Shown in pieces: positions 56,539 to 64,000 of a DNA stretch of 64,000 bases; positions within the stretch are counted from its first letter, which is position 1, and every line of letters begins with the position of its first letter. Source of the DNA: Banduia mediterranea (GTDB lineage: Bacteria > Pseudomonadota > Gammaproteobacteria > Nevskiales > Nevskiaceae); the NCBI RefSeq assembly GCF_031846245.1, contig NZ_JAVRIC010000006.1:62001-126000 (forward strand), given 5' to 3'. The notes under the pieces are model-generated. The model saw only the letters and a list, made by a program, of their open reading frames with translations. It searched no databases and was not told the origin of the DNA. The position numbers were made by a program, and so were the translations under genes.

Positions 56539-58512
56539 TCAAGGCTGGAACCGACTGATGGCGAGACGCAGCGCCTTTTCGGTGGCGGCATCCTCGCCGT
56601 CGAGATAACGCAAAGACTGGTAGAGCGCCGCCATGCGGCCAACTGACGCGGCCAGTTCCGGGCGCTCCTTTGCGACACGGCGCGCGAAATCGCCGGCGCC
56701 TTCGTCGGGTCTCTGAACCAGTCCGATGCGCGCCAGACGTCGCTGCAGGCCGCGCCACAGACGCTGCGCGCGATCCTTCGCCGCAGGCGGGTGCAGGCGT
56801 CGCAAGGTGAACAGGCTGATGACGGCGAGGATGGTGACGACCATTCCCGTCAGCACCAGGATCATGCTGCGCAGGCTGTCCACGCCGAAGCGCGACAGAA
56901 GGGTACGCTGTAGCTCCGGACCATAACCCAGCACCAGGCCATTCCAGCTGGCATTGACCCAATCCCAGCGCGCTTCGATCCAGTAACGCAGGCGGGTGGT
57001 GCTGAACAGCGAACCCGGCATGCGCTCTCCGACGGCATCGAGTGCGCCTTCGACGCCAGTTTCGATGCGCGATGGGGCGACCGCCGCCGTCGGGTCGACC
57101 CTCACCCAGCCTTGCCCCTCCAACCAGACTTCGCTCCAGGCATGGGCGTCCGACTGACGGACTACCATGTAGCCGCCAATTTCGTTGATTTCGCCGCCGA
57201 GATAGCCGGTGACCACGCGAGCCGGAATGCCGGTCGCGCGCATCAGTGCGGTGAAGCTGCTCGCGTAGTGCTCGCAGAACCCACGCTTTGTCGAGAACAG
57301 GAAGTCGTCGACGCTGTCGCGCCCCAGTCGGGGCGGATTCAATGTGTAGAAGTATTCCTGCTCGCGAAACCGGTTCAGCACCTGATCGACGATCTGGCGA
57401 TCGGACAGGCCGCGTGTGCGAAGCCGCAACGCGTAGTCCCGGGTCTTCGGGTTGGCGTCGCGCGGCAGGCGCAGGCTGAGGCGCCGCACCAGGTCCGGAA
57501 GCTCGGGCTGCAAGCGATAGTTCGGGTATGAGCGCAGGCGGTAGGCGCGACGCCCGGAGACCGGTTTGGTGGCGATCAATTGGTAGTCCGGCCCCAGCCG
57601 GCTGGTGGCCGGCAGCGCCGACGGTACCGGCATCTCCAGGGCCATGAGCCAGGGGCGCGCCTGTGGTTCGAGCGTGACCAGATAATCCACCGGATCGCCG
57701 GACCACTCCAGCGGCGGATGCTCGTGTTCGTTGCCGCGGTAACCCGGTTCCCAGCGATAGCCGTCGAAGCTCCAGAAGCTCGGTCCGCGCCAGTAGCGCT
57801 GTGCCGGCGGCGGTGGCGCACCGTCGAAACTGACGCGGAATGCGACTTCGTGTGATTCGATCAGCGAGGAAATGTCGCCGGGCGACAGTGAGTCGGACAG
57901 ACCGGTGCGGCCGGCCCCGCTGTCCGAAGGCAGGCCCCAGAGTGGTCCCGGAATGCGCGGAAACAGTACAAACAGCACCAGCATCAGCGGCAGCGCCAAG
58001 GCGATGACGCGGGCGCCCAGACCGAGACTGGTCCGCCAGGGCAGGGCGGCGCCCGGGTGATTGGCATCACCCAGCACCGCCGTGATCGCCACCGCGCAGC
58101 CCAGCATGTAGGGCAGCGTCCACAATTCCTGTGAATACAGGAAATGAGTGAGCAGCACGAAATACAGGAGGAACACCACGACCGTGACGTCGCGTCGCGA
58201 GCGCATCTCGGTCAGCTTCAGGCTCAGCATCAGCACGAACAATGCGGTGCCCGCGGTCTGGCTGTTGACCCGACCGTAGCTCGCCCAGATCCCGGCGAAC
58301 GCGGCGAAGCTCAGCACGAACCGCACCCAGCGTGGGGGCAGTGCCCACTGGCGGAACGTCGCCGTGGCACGCCACACGAGCAGCAGCAGCGACACCAGGC
58401 CGGCCCACAGCGGCAGGTGCGGGGCATGCGGTGCGATCACCAGAAACATCACCGCCAGCAGACGCAGGAGCGCGTTGCGACTCAGGTAGTCGTCGGCCGC
58501 AACCGCGGCCAT
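56539..58512 (-). CDS. tgpA: TgpA-type membrane transglutaminase-like protein
   Basis: The 657-residue protein has an N-terminal DUF3488 membrane block of about five helices, a transglutaminase-like core with catalytic Cys in KRGFCEHYASSF, His in SDAHAWSEVW and Asp in RVDPTAAV, a further transmembrane helix (ILVLTGMVVTILAVISLF) and a DUF4129-like tail. TgpA is an essential periplasmic transglutaminase in Pseudomonas. Its start overlaps the DUF58 stop by one base, completing a moxR-DUF58-tgpA operon. Confidence 0.92.
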   Translation of the reverse strand: MAAVAADDYLSRNALLRLLAVMFLVIAPHAPHLPLWAGLVSLLLLVWRATATFRQWALPPRWVRFVLSFAAFAGIWASYGRVNSQTAGTALFVLMLSLKLTEMRSRRDVTVVVFLLYFVLLTHFLYSQELWTLPYMLGCAVAITAVLGDANHPGAALPWRTSLGLGARVIALALPLMLVLFVLFPRIPGPLWGLPSDSGAGRTGLSDSLSPGDISSLIESHEVAFRVSFDGAPPPPAQRYWRGPSFWSFDGYRWEPGYRGNEHEHPPLEWSGDPVDYLVTLEPQARPWLMALEMPVPSALPATSRLGPDYQLIATKPVSGRRAYRLRSYPNYRLQPELPDLVRRLSLRLPRDANPKTRDYALRLRTRGLSDRQIVDQVLNRFREQEYFYTLNPPRLGRDSVDDFLFSTKRGFCEHYASSFTALMRATGIPARVVTGYLGGEINEIGGYMVVRQSDAHAWSEVWLEGQGWVRVDPTAAVAPSRIETGVEGALDAVGERMPGSLFSTTRLRYWIEARWDWVNASWNGLVLGYGPELQRTLLSRFGVDSLRSMILVLTGMVVTILAVISLFTLRRLHPPAAKDRAQRLWRGLQRRLARIGLVQRPDEGAGDFARRVAKERPELAASVGRMAALYQSLRYLDGEDAATEKALRLAISRFQP

Positions 58513-59507
58513 CACGCCGCCCCGAACAGGGCCAGTGCCTGCAGGCAACGCTGGCGGTGTGCGGGCCCGCGATCCGGAGCCAGCCGCAGGCCCGGAAGGT
58601 GCAGACCATAGGTCGCCGAACCGTTATCGGCGTCGAGCACCCAGCGCGTCAGCTGCGAAAGTCGTGCCTCGGTATCCAGGGCGCCGAGCGCGTCCCAGTC
58701 CAGCCACAGTTGCTCGTCGCTGCTGTCCGCGAACTGTTTGACCATCGGGTTGGCGAGCTTGGGCAGGCTCTTCCAATGAACCATGCGCGCGGTGTCGCCG
58801 CGCTGATAGGGCCGCAGGCCGGCGAACTCCTCCTGGCCGCTGCGCGTGCTGGTGCCGTGTCCGCCGCGGCCGTGTCCGGCTGGCATCGGAAGGCCCGGCG
58901 GGGCGGGCTGAGGATAAACCAGGCTGCGCATTTCCAGTTCCACCCAGGTCCAGGCATGGAAAAGACCCAGAGGAAACTCGGTGGACACCGCAAAGATCCC
59001 GGCCGGGATCCACCCGCGTGCAGGCGCGGACTTTCGCAATTCGGCACGCGTTTCCGTCTGTTGCGGTACATCGAAGGTGTCGCCGCTCGGCTCCGCGTGC
59101 GGCCAGCTCAGGGTCACGGCGCAGCGCGCGCTGGGCGCGCGATTGCTCAGCAATACGGGGAAGTGCGCTGTCTCGCCGGCGAACACAGGCTCCAATTCAC
59201 CGACGCGCAGGCGCAGATTCACCAGATTGGCGTGCGTCAGGTGCATGGCCACCAGACCGACCCCGGACAGCAGAAAGGTCAGCAGAAAGCCGAGACTGTT
59301 GGAGTAGTTCATCGAACCGAGCAGCATCGCCAGCAACAGCACGGCGAACACATAGCCGTAGCGCGAGGGCACGATGTAGACGCGGCGCCGCGAGATCACC
59401 ACCGGCCCGGCCTCGCGGCGCACGCGTGCGAGCACCCAGGCATCGATGCGCGTCTGAACGGAACGCAAGGGATGCAACAGGATCTTGCCGATCAACCAGA
59501 TTCGCAT
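58512..59507 (-). CDS. DUF58 (MoxR-partner) protein
   Basis: The 331-residue protein has two early membrane helices (YVFAVLLLAMLLGS and SLGFLLTFLLSGVGLVAM) and the DUF58 signature EFAGLRPYQRGDTARMVHWK. Such proteins are linked to MoxR ATPases and vWA systems in protein assembly. The ATG at 59507 is 9 bases after the last heptamer repeat, whose GAGG lies 11 bases from the start codon and could serve as the ribosome site. Confidence 0.9.
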   Translation of the reverse strand: MRIWLIGKILLHPLRSVQTRIDAWVLARVRREAGPVVISRRRVYIVPSRYGYVFAVLLLAMLLGSMNYSNSLGFLLTFLLSGVGLVAMHLTHANLVNLRLRVGELEPVFAGETAHFPVLLSNRAPSARCAVTLSWPHAEPSGDTFDVPQQTETRAELRKSAPARGWIPAGIFAVSTEFPLGLFHAWTWVELEMRSLVYPQPAPPGLPMPAGHGRGGHGTSTRSGQEEFAGLRPYQRGDTARMVHWKSLPKLANPMVKQFADSSDEQLWLDWDALGALDTEARLSQLTRWVLDADNGSATYGLHLPGLRLAPDRGPAHRQRCLQALALFGAA

Positions 59508-59516
59508 ACGCTATTT

Positions 59517-59572
59517 CGCCTCACGCCTCACGCCTCACGCCTCACGCCTCACGCCTCACGCCTCACGCCTCA
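59517..59572 (-). repeat. Heptamer tandem array (TGAGGCG)8 between moxR and DUF58
   Basis: Eight perfect heptamers (CGCCTCA on the plus strand). The first unit supplies the TGA stop codon of moxR. Each unit contains GAGG, so the array offers repeated Shine-Dalgarno-like sites up to the DUF58 start. Length changes by slippage would move the spacing by sevens. Confidence 0.95.
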
Positions 59573-60478
59573 CGGAATCGCGACTTCGGCGAGCAATTGC
59601 GCGGCGCTCGGTGCCGCGACGCCACTGGTCTTGGCCACCAGGCGGTGCTCGACCACGGCCGCGAATACCGCCTGCACGTCTTCCGGTACCACGCCATTGC
59701 GCCCGTCGAGCAGCGCCCAGGCCTGCGCCGCGCGGCGCAGCGCCAGCCCGCCGCGCGGCGATAGGCCGTGACGCAGGCCGCCGTGTTCGCGCGTGTGCTG
59801 CACCAGCGCGAGCAGATAGTCGACCAGGGCCGGGCTGGTCCGGACTTCTCGAACGCGTGCCTGCAGCTTGAGCAGGCTCTCGGTGTCGAGCACGGCGCGG
59901 ATGTCGTCGACCAGATCGCGGCGCTCGCCGCCGGCCAGCAGCTCGCGTTCCGCTGCCTGCGGCGGGTAGCCCAGCGAAATCCGCATCAGGAAGCGGTCAA
60001 GCTGTGATTCGGGCAGGGGAAATGTACCGATCTGAAACAGCGGGTTCTGGGTGGCAACCACGAAGAACGGTGAAGGCAGGGCGCGGGTTTCACCCTCGAC
60101 GGTCACCTGGCGCTCCTCCATCGCTTCCAGCAAGGCCGACTGGGTCTTGGGGCTGGCCCGATTGACTTCGTCGGCCAGCACCAGTTGCGAGAAGATCGGA
60201 CCCGGATGGAAGCGGAATGTGCCTTGTTGCGGCTCGAAGATCGAGACACCGAGGATGTCGGCCGGCAACAGGTCGCTGGTGAACTGCAAGCGTTGGAACT
60301 GCAGGCCCAGGGTCTGCGCCAGGCTGAGCGCCAAGGTGGTCTTGCCGACACCCGGAATGTCTTCCACCAGCAGATGGCCGCGTGCCAGGAAGCAGGCCAG
60401 GGCGAGACGGATCTGTCCGGGCTTGCCGAGCATGATGCTGCCGATGGCGTCCAGCGCCGGTTTCAGTTCAGGGTGCAT
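59570..60478 (-). CDS. moxR: MoxR-family AAA ATPase
   Basis: The 302-residue AAA+ ATPase shows the Walker A EDIPGVGKTTLA, Walker B VLADEVNRASPKTQ, and sensor FVVATQNPLFQIG segments. MoxR ATPases act as chaperones in assembling protein complexes, usually with DUF58 partners. It is the first gene of the moxR-DUF58-tgpA operon. The ATG at 60478 is standard. Confidence 0.94.
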   Translation of the reverse strand: MHPELKPALDAIGSIMLGKPGQIRLALACFLARGHLLVEDIPGVGKTTLALSLAQTLGLQFQRLQFTSDLLPADILGVSIFEPQQGTFRFHPGPIFSQLVLADEVNRASPKTQSALLEAMEERQVTVEGETRALPSPFFVVATQNPLFQIGTFPLPESQLDRFLMRISLGYPPQAAERELLAGGERRDLVDDIRAVLDTESLLKLQARVREVRTSPALVDYLLALVQHTREHGGLRHGLSPRGGLALRRAAQAWALLDGRNGVVPEDVQAVFAAVVEHRLVAKTSGVAAPSAAQLLAEVAIP

Positions 60479-60598
60479 TTAACGCATTTGATCGGATTTG
60501 GGGCTGAGTTTACCTGTCGAACGGCTTGCGTCTGTGCTTGTGGCCGTTGCTGCGCATGCGTCAACATACCGGTCGTTCAAATATTTCGGAGTTGCCGC

Positions 60599-62116
60599 AT
60601 GGATCGAATTTCGCGGGAATGCGAGCAAGCCATGCGTCATGCGCTGGACTATCGCACCTGGCGCGATGCCGCAGCCGAGCTCGACCGGCGCGAGGGCCGC
60701 GACGAGTGGAAGGAAGACGAGACCTCGCAGGACTATGACTGGCGCCTGGTGCGTAGCCGGCTCAAGCACTTGCGCCAGATGCGTGGTGATCGCGATGTGC
60801 GCCAACTGGTTCACCACCTGCGTCAGGGCCTGCACTGGAATCTGGCCAACATCGGCAATCCGCGCCTGTACTCGTATTCGCGGGTCGGCACCAAGCATCT
60901 GATTCATGACTACGTGGCCGAGGTCACCGGCGTTCTCGAATACCTGGCCGACAATGAATTCGAGGATTTCCCGTATCACGAGAAGCTGAAATTCTTTCAT
61001 GAGGTGGCCTTGTCCTACGGCCGTTCCGCTCTACTGCTGTCGGGCGGGGCGACCCTGGGGCTGTTCCACGTCGGCGTGGTCAAGGCGCTGTATCTGGAGG
61101 ATGCGATGCCGCTGGTGCTGAGCGGCTCCAGTGCGGGTTCCGTGGTGGCGGCGGCGGTGGGTACGCGCAAACCGACCGAGGTCGAAGAGCTGCTGGATCC
61201 GGAGACCTCGTACTACCGGTTCTGGCGCGCCCTTGGTTTGGCGCAGATGCTCAAGCGTCGCACCGTCATGGACCCCGTGCAGATTCGCCGGGCGATCAAC
61301 AAGAACGTGCGCGATCTCACCTTCGAAGAGGCTTTTGAAGTGTCGGGGCGTGCGATCAACATCACGGTATCGCCGGCCGGCAGCAACCAGCCGCCGCGCC
61401 TGCTCAACTATCTGACCTTCCCGTATCTGTTCGTGCGCGAGGCGGTACAGGCCTCCTGTTCGGTGCCCTTGCTGTTCCCGCCGGTGATGCTGATGAGCAG
61501 GGACGAGCACGGCGAACACCAGCCGTTCATGCCCTTGCTGAAGTGGAATGACGGTTCGCTCAAATCCGATCTGCCGGTGCTGCGTCTTCGGCGCCTGCAC
61601 AACGTCAACCACTTCATCGTCAGCCAGACCAATCCGCACGTGCTGCCGTTTCTCGGCAAACAGGATCCGAGCGAGCGCCTTGGTGTGGTCGGCGGCGTGC
61701 GCGAATATGCGTTCTCCAGCGCACTGGCGCAGGCGCGCGGACTGGTCAACCTCGCTCGCGCGGTGACGCCGGTGCCGGGCATCCAGCGCAAGCTGGAAGG
61801 TTTGTCCTCGATCCTCGATCAGGACTATCGCGGCAACGTCACGATCGTTCCGCAGCAAAGCCTGTGGCGGTACATGAAGGTCACGGCCAATCCGCGGATC
61901 GACGACGTCAAGCGGTTCATCCTGGAAGGCGAACGCGCCACCTGGTCACGGATGTCCCAGGTGAGAAACCAGATCCTGATCAGCCAGGCTCTGGACCGTT
62001 GCCTGCAGCGTCTGGAAGCGCGCCTGAGCGATCCGCAACGGGTTTCCCGCATGCCGCCGCCAGCGCCCAAACGCGACGGCGAGGGAAATCTGCGGATCGT
62101 GCGGTCGAAGCCGTGA
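60599..62116 (+). CDS. Patatin-like phospholipase with DUF3336 domain
   Basis: The 505-residue protein has an N-terminal DUF3336 domain (RRTWRDAAAELDR-like region; ALDYRTWRDAAAEL) and a patatin lipase domain with oxyanion SGGATLGLFHVG, nucleophile GSSAGS and acid DG in WNDGSLKSDLP. It resembles yeast Tgl3/4/5 lipases and would hydrolyse acyl esters of lipids. It is cytoplasmic or peripheral; no signal peptide. Its stop is followed by dispersed repeat copy 4. Confidence 0.92.
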   Translation: MDRISRECEQAMRHALDYRTWRDAAAELDRREGRDEWKEDETSQDYDWRLVRSRLKHLRQMRGDRDVRQLVHHLRQGLHWNLANIGNPRLYSYSRVGTKHLIHDYVAEVTGVLEYLADNEFEDFPYHEKLKFFHEVALSYGRSALLLSGGATLGLFHVGVVKALYLEDAMPLVLSGSSAGSVVAAAVGTRKPTEVEELLDPETSYYRFWRALGLAQMLKRRTVMDPVQIRRAINKNVRDLTFEEAFEVSGRAINITVSPAGSNQPPRLLNYLTFPYLFVREAVQASCSVPLLFPPVMLMSRDEHGEHQPFMPLLKWNDGSLKSDLPVLRLRRLHNVNHFIVSQTNPHVLPFLGKQDPSERLGVVGGVREYAFSSALAQARGLVNLARAVTPVPGIQRKLEGLSSILDQDYRGNVTIVPQQSLWRYMKVTANPRIDDVKRFILEGERATWSRMSQVRNQILISQALDRCLQRLEARLSDPQRVSRMPPPAPKRDGEGNLRIVRSKP

Positions 62117-62130
62117 ATCGAACGGCGTTT

Positions 62131-62372
62131 TCTCGCGCCAAGACGCGAAGACGCTAACAGCCATGCCGCGAGCGGCACCCCGCAGAATGAATCGCCTGCG
62201 GCATGGCCGTTGCCCTCACCCACCGCTCGCAGTCGCGAGCGGTGCTCCCTCTCCCGCAGGCGGGCGAGGGTAGCTCGGCATCACGCCGCGCGTGATTCAC
62301 GTCAAGTTGAAGGCTATCAAGCAAAACGACTTCTTTGGCTTTTCTTTTTCGCCTTGGCGTCTTGGCGCGAAA
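62131..62372. repeat. Inverted repeat flanking dispersed repeat copy 4
   Basis: About 23 bases at 62131-62153 (TCTCGCGCCAAGACGCGAAG...) match, in reverse complement with a few differences, bases 62350-62372. They bracket repeat copy 4. They could be ends of a small element or a long-range stem. Confidence 0.6.
62155..62305 (+). repeat. Dispersed structured repeat, copy 4
   Basis: Full-length copy with all four hairpins, starting 39 bases after the patatin-like gene stop and lying before the convergent prs gene. Nearly identical to copy 1. Confidence 0.8.
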
Positions 62373-62395
62373 CCAGGCGTTTTCCGGCCTCAGCC

Positions 62396-63454
62396 TCAGT
62401 CGACGTAGAGGGAAGAAACCGATTCTTCCGCGCTGACCCGGCGGATGGTTTCGGCAAGCAGGCCGGCGATGCGCAGCTGCCGGATCTTCGGGCAGCTGGC
62501 GGCCGAGGGTGTCAGCGGAATGGTATCGGTCACCACCAGTTCGTCGAGTTGCGAGTTGGTGATGTTGTGCACGGCCGGCCCTGACAGCACGGCATGTGTC
62601 ACGTAGGCGACCACGCGAATCGCACCCGCAGCCTTGAGCGCGCCAGCGGCCTGACCGAGCGTGCCGGCGGTATCGACCAGATCGTCGATCAATATGCAGG
62701 ACTTGCCGCGCACATCCCCGATGATGTTCATCACCTTGGCTTCGTTGGGGCGCGGGCGGCGCTTGTCGATGATCGCCAGATCGGCATCGTCGAGGCGCTT
62801 GGCCAGTGCGCGCGCGCGCACTACGCCGCCGACATCCGGCGACACCACGATCAGGTTCTCGTATTTCTGGCGCCAGATGTCGCCAAGCAGCACCGGACTG
62901 GCGTAGACATTGTCGACCGGAACGTCGAAAAAGCCCTGAATCTGGTCGGCATGCAGATCGACCGTCAATACGCGGTCGGCGCCACATTCACCGATCATGT
63001 CGGCCACCACCTTGGCCGAGATCGGCACGCGCGAGGACCGTGTGCGCCGGTCCTGACGGGCGTAGCCGAAGTAGGGAATCACCGCGGTGACGCGGCCGGC
63101 CGAAGCGCGCTTGAGCGCATCGATCATCAACAGCAGTTCCATGATGCTGTCGTTGGTCGGTGTACAGGTCGGCTGGATGATGAAGACATCCTTGCCGCGC
63201 ACGTTCTCCAGAATCTCGACATAGACCTCGCCATCCGAAAAGCGGCTTACGGTGGCGTTGCCGAGCGGCGTCTTCAGATAGTTGGCGATGTCCTGCGCCA
63301 GGACCGGATTGGCATTGCCGCCGAACAGCATCAGTTGACCGTCGGTCACTTCCGGATCGGCGAGGCGCGGATTGCCCGTGGACGACAGCGACTGCGAGTT
63401 GACATGGGAAAGTGCGTTTCCCGTGGCACTCGCTATGACTTTTTGACGGCTCAT
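62396..63454 (-). CDS. prs: Ribose-phosphate pyrophosphokinase
   Basis: The enzyme makes PRPP from ribose-5-phosphate and ATP for nucleotide, His and Trp synthesis. Key parts are [29 protein letters not shown], and the PRPP-binding loop [13 protein letters not shown]. The ATG at 63454 gives 352 residues, about 37 more than usual; the canonical body begins at MLFGGNANP (ATG 63331). The extra N-terminus is Ser/Asn-rich and not conserved by eye, so the true start is uncertain. It follows tRNA-Gln, as in other gammaproteobacteria. Confidence 0.93.
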   Translation of the reverse strand: MSRQKVIASATGNALSHVNSQSLSSTGNPRLADPEVTDGQLMLFGGNANPVLAQDIANYLKTPLGNATVSRFSDGEVYVEILENVRGKDVFIIQPTCTPTNDSIMELLLMIDALKRASAGRVTAVIPYFGYARQDRRTRSSRVPISAKVVADMIGECGADRVLTVDLHADQIQGFFDVPVDNVYASPVLLGDIWRQKYENLIVVSPDVGGVVRARALAKRLDDADLAIIDKRRPRPNEAKVMNIIGDVRGKSCILIDDLVDTAGTLGQAAGALKAAGAIRVVAYVTHAVLSGPAVHNITNSQLDELVVTDTIPLTPSAASCPKIRQLRIAGLLAETIRRVSAEESVSSLYVD

Positions 63455-63504
63455 GGATCAGGGGCCTTGTCGGATGCCGGAAACATCGACCACGGTGCTG
63501 GAAA

Positions 63505-63579
63505 TGGCTGGGGCGGATGGATTCGAACCATCGCATGACGGGATCAAAACCCGTTGCCTTACCGCTTGGCTACGCCCCA
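63505..63579 (-). tRNA. tRNA-Gln (anticodon UUG)
   Basis: 75 nt including an encoded 3' CCA. The acceptor stem is TGGGGCG/CGCCCCA, the anticodon loop TTTTGAT gives UUG, and the T-loop is GGTTCGAATCC. It sits directly upstream of prs, a conserved pairing. Confidence 0.96.
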
Positions 63580-63634
63580 GTAGCGGGTGCGCATTATCCG
63601 TGCTCGTGCCGTCCTGCGCCACCCCGAAATGAAC

Positions 63635-63658
63635 GAAGGGCGCCGCGCGGCGCCCTTC
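63635..63658. terminator. Hairpin downstream of the partial right-edge gene
   Basis: A perfect GAAGGGCGCC/GGCGCCCTTC stem around a GCGC loop. The T-run after it on the minus strand is poor, so it is only a probable terminator. Confidence 0.45.
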
Positions 63659-63695
63659 GGATTTCACCAACCGACGGCGGGCCGTCGGATCGCCG

Positions 63696-64000
63696 CTACG
63701 GCGCCGACGGTATGGCCGCGGTTGCACAGGCGGCGTTGATCTGAACGCTCGACAAGACCGTGGCCAGGCCGGCGTGGAAAGTCAGCCGCAGCGAGTCGTA
63801 GGGCATCGTCGTCGGAATCGTCGCCAGCGCCGCGTCGCTGTCGACGTTGTCGGTGAGCTGGGCGCCGAGCAGGTCCAGCCGCAGCGGAAGGGTGTCGCCG
63901 CTGCTTTCCTGCACGATGCCGTTGAGCAGCGTGGAGACTTCGACCTGGGAACCGATTTCCGCCGTCAGCAGCACACCGGCCGGGCGGCTGATGAGGAAGC
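63696..64000 (-). CDS. Unknown protein, N-terminus cut off by the right edge
   Basis: The last ~101 residues of a leftward frame open at the window edge. The composition is Ser/Thr/Val/Leu-rich with alternating beta-strand pattern (GVLLTAEIGSQVEVSTLLNG, SLRLTFHAGL), as in exported or surface beta proteins. No family is recognised. The end, near a hairpin at 63635, is convincing as a coding terminus but function cannot be given. Confidence 0.5.
   Translation of the reverse strand, partial: FLISRPAGVLLTAEIGSQVEVSTLLNGIVQESSGDTLPLRLDLLGAQLTDNVDSDAALATIPTTMPYDSLRLTFHAGLATVLSSVQINAACATAAIPSAP

Noticed and set aside
59517-59572. Heptamer array considered as a CRISPR
   Set aside because: The 7-base units are contiguous with no spacers, so it is a simple tandem repeat.

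Overview
The window looks like a chromosomal segment of a GC-rich, free-living gammaproteobacterium. I lean towards the Nevskiales/Xanthomonadales side (Solimonas- or Nevskia-like), but that placement is inference only. The grounds are codon bias, a tRNA-Gln(UUG)-prs pair, a maf-rng-yhdP-nitrilase-tldD cluster, a GlyGly-CTERM exoprotease and an AcrR/RND efflux locus. I found no phage, plasmid or CRISPR locus and no complete insertion sequence. Most genes are core or housekeeping; the accessory signal is a few decaying genes and small repeats.

Layout. 1-4.6 kb: a DUF3482 GTPase (cut by the left edge) coupled to a DUF2868 membrane protein, ArfB ribosome rescue, a YIP1 membrane protein, and a crotonase. 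4.6-11.6 kb: a tripartite RND efflux operon (MFP, pump, outer-membrane lipoprotein) divergent from a TetR/AcrR regulator, with a near-perfect 28-bp operator between them. 11.8-17.4 kb: a small unknown protein, a chalcone-isomerase-fold protein, a GNAT pseudogene, a class V aminotransferase, a thiolase and a leucine dehydrogenase-type enzyme. 17.8-24.3 kb: a 1651-residue secreted M36 metalloprotease, an FAH-family enzyme and a DUF502 protein.

24.4-30.4 kb holds branched-chain amino acid genes: promoter, Val/Leu/Ile-rich leader peptide and attenuator, then ilvB and ilvE. After two leftward genes comes a lactate/malate-dehydrogenase-family enzyme coupled to an ACT-domain protein resembling the acetolactate synthase small subunit. 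30.4-40 kb: glyoxalase I, an acyl-CoA desaturase, a dsbD-redoxin pair, a DUF2845 protein, APS kinase, a saccharopine-dehydrogenase-like reductase with DUF423, and exported MsrB and MsrA. 40-48.3 kb: maf-rng-yhdP-nit-tldD with overlapping ends.

48.3-56.5 kb is the least tidy part: a Fic pseudogene, a resolvase-like scrap, a GH57-GH77 fusion enzyme, a penicillin-acylase-family enzyme, a DUF202 protein and a disrupted serine-hydrolase pseudogene. 56.5-64 kb: a moxR-DUF58-transglutaminase (TgpA) operon carrying an 8x heptamer array, a patatin-like phospholipase, prs, tRNA-Gln and a partial unknown gene.

A structured dispersed repeat of about 150 bp occurs four times (11.7, 17.4, 39.8 and 62.2 kb), always in the same orientation and just after a rightward stop codon. 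The best candidates for something new are this repeat family, the ilv attenuator with its dehydrogenase/ACT neighbour, the GH57-GH77 fusion, the RND pump with an extra ~40-residue periplasmic segment, and the heptamer array of Shine-Dalgarno-like units.
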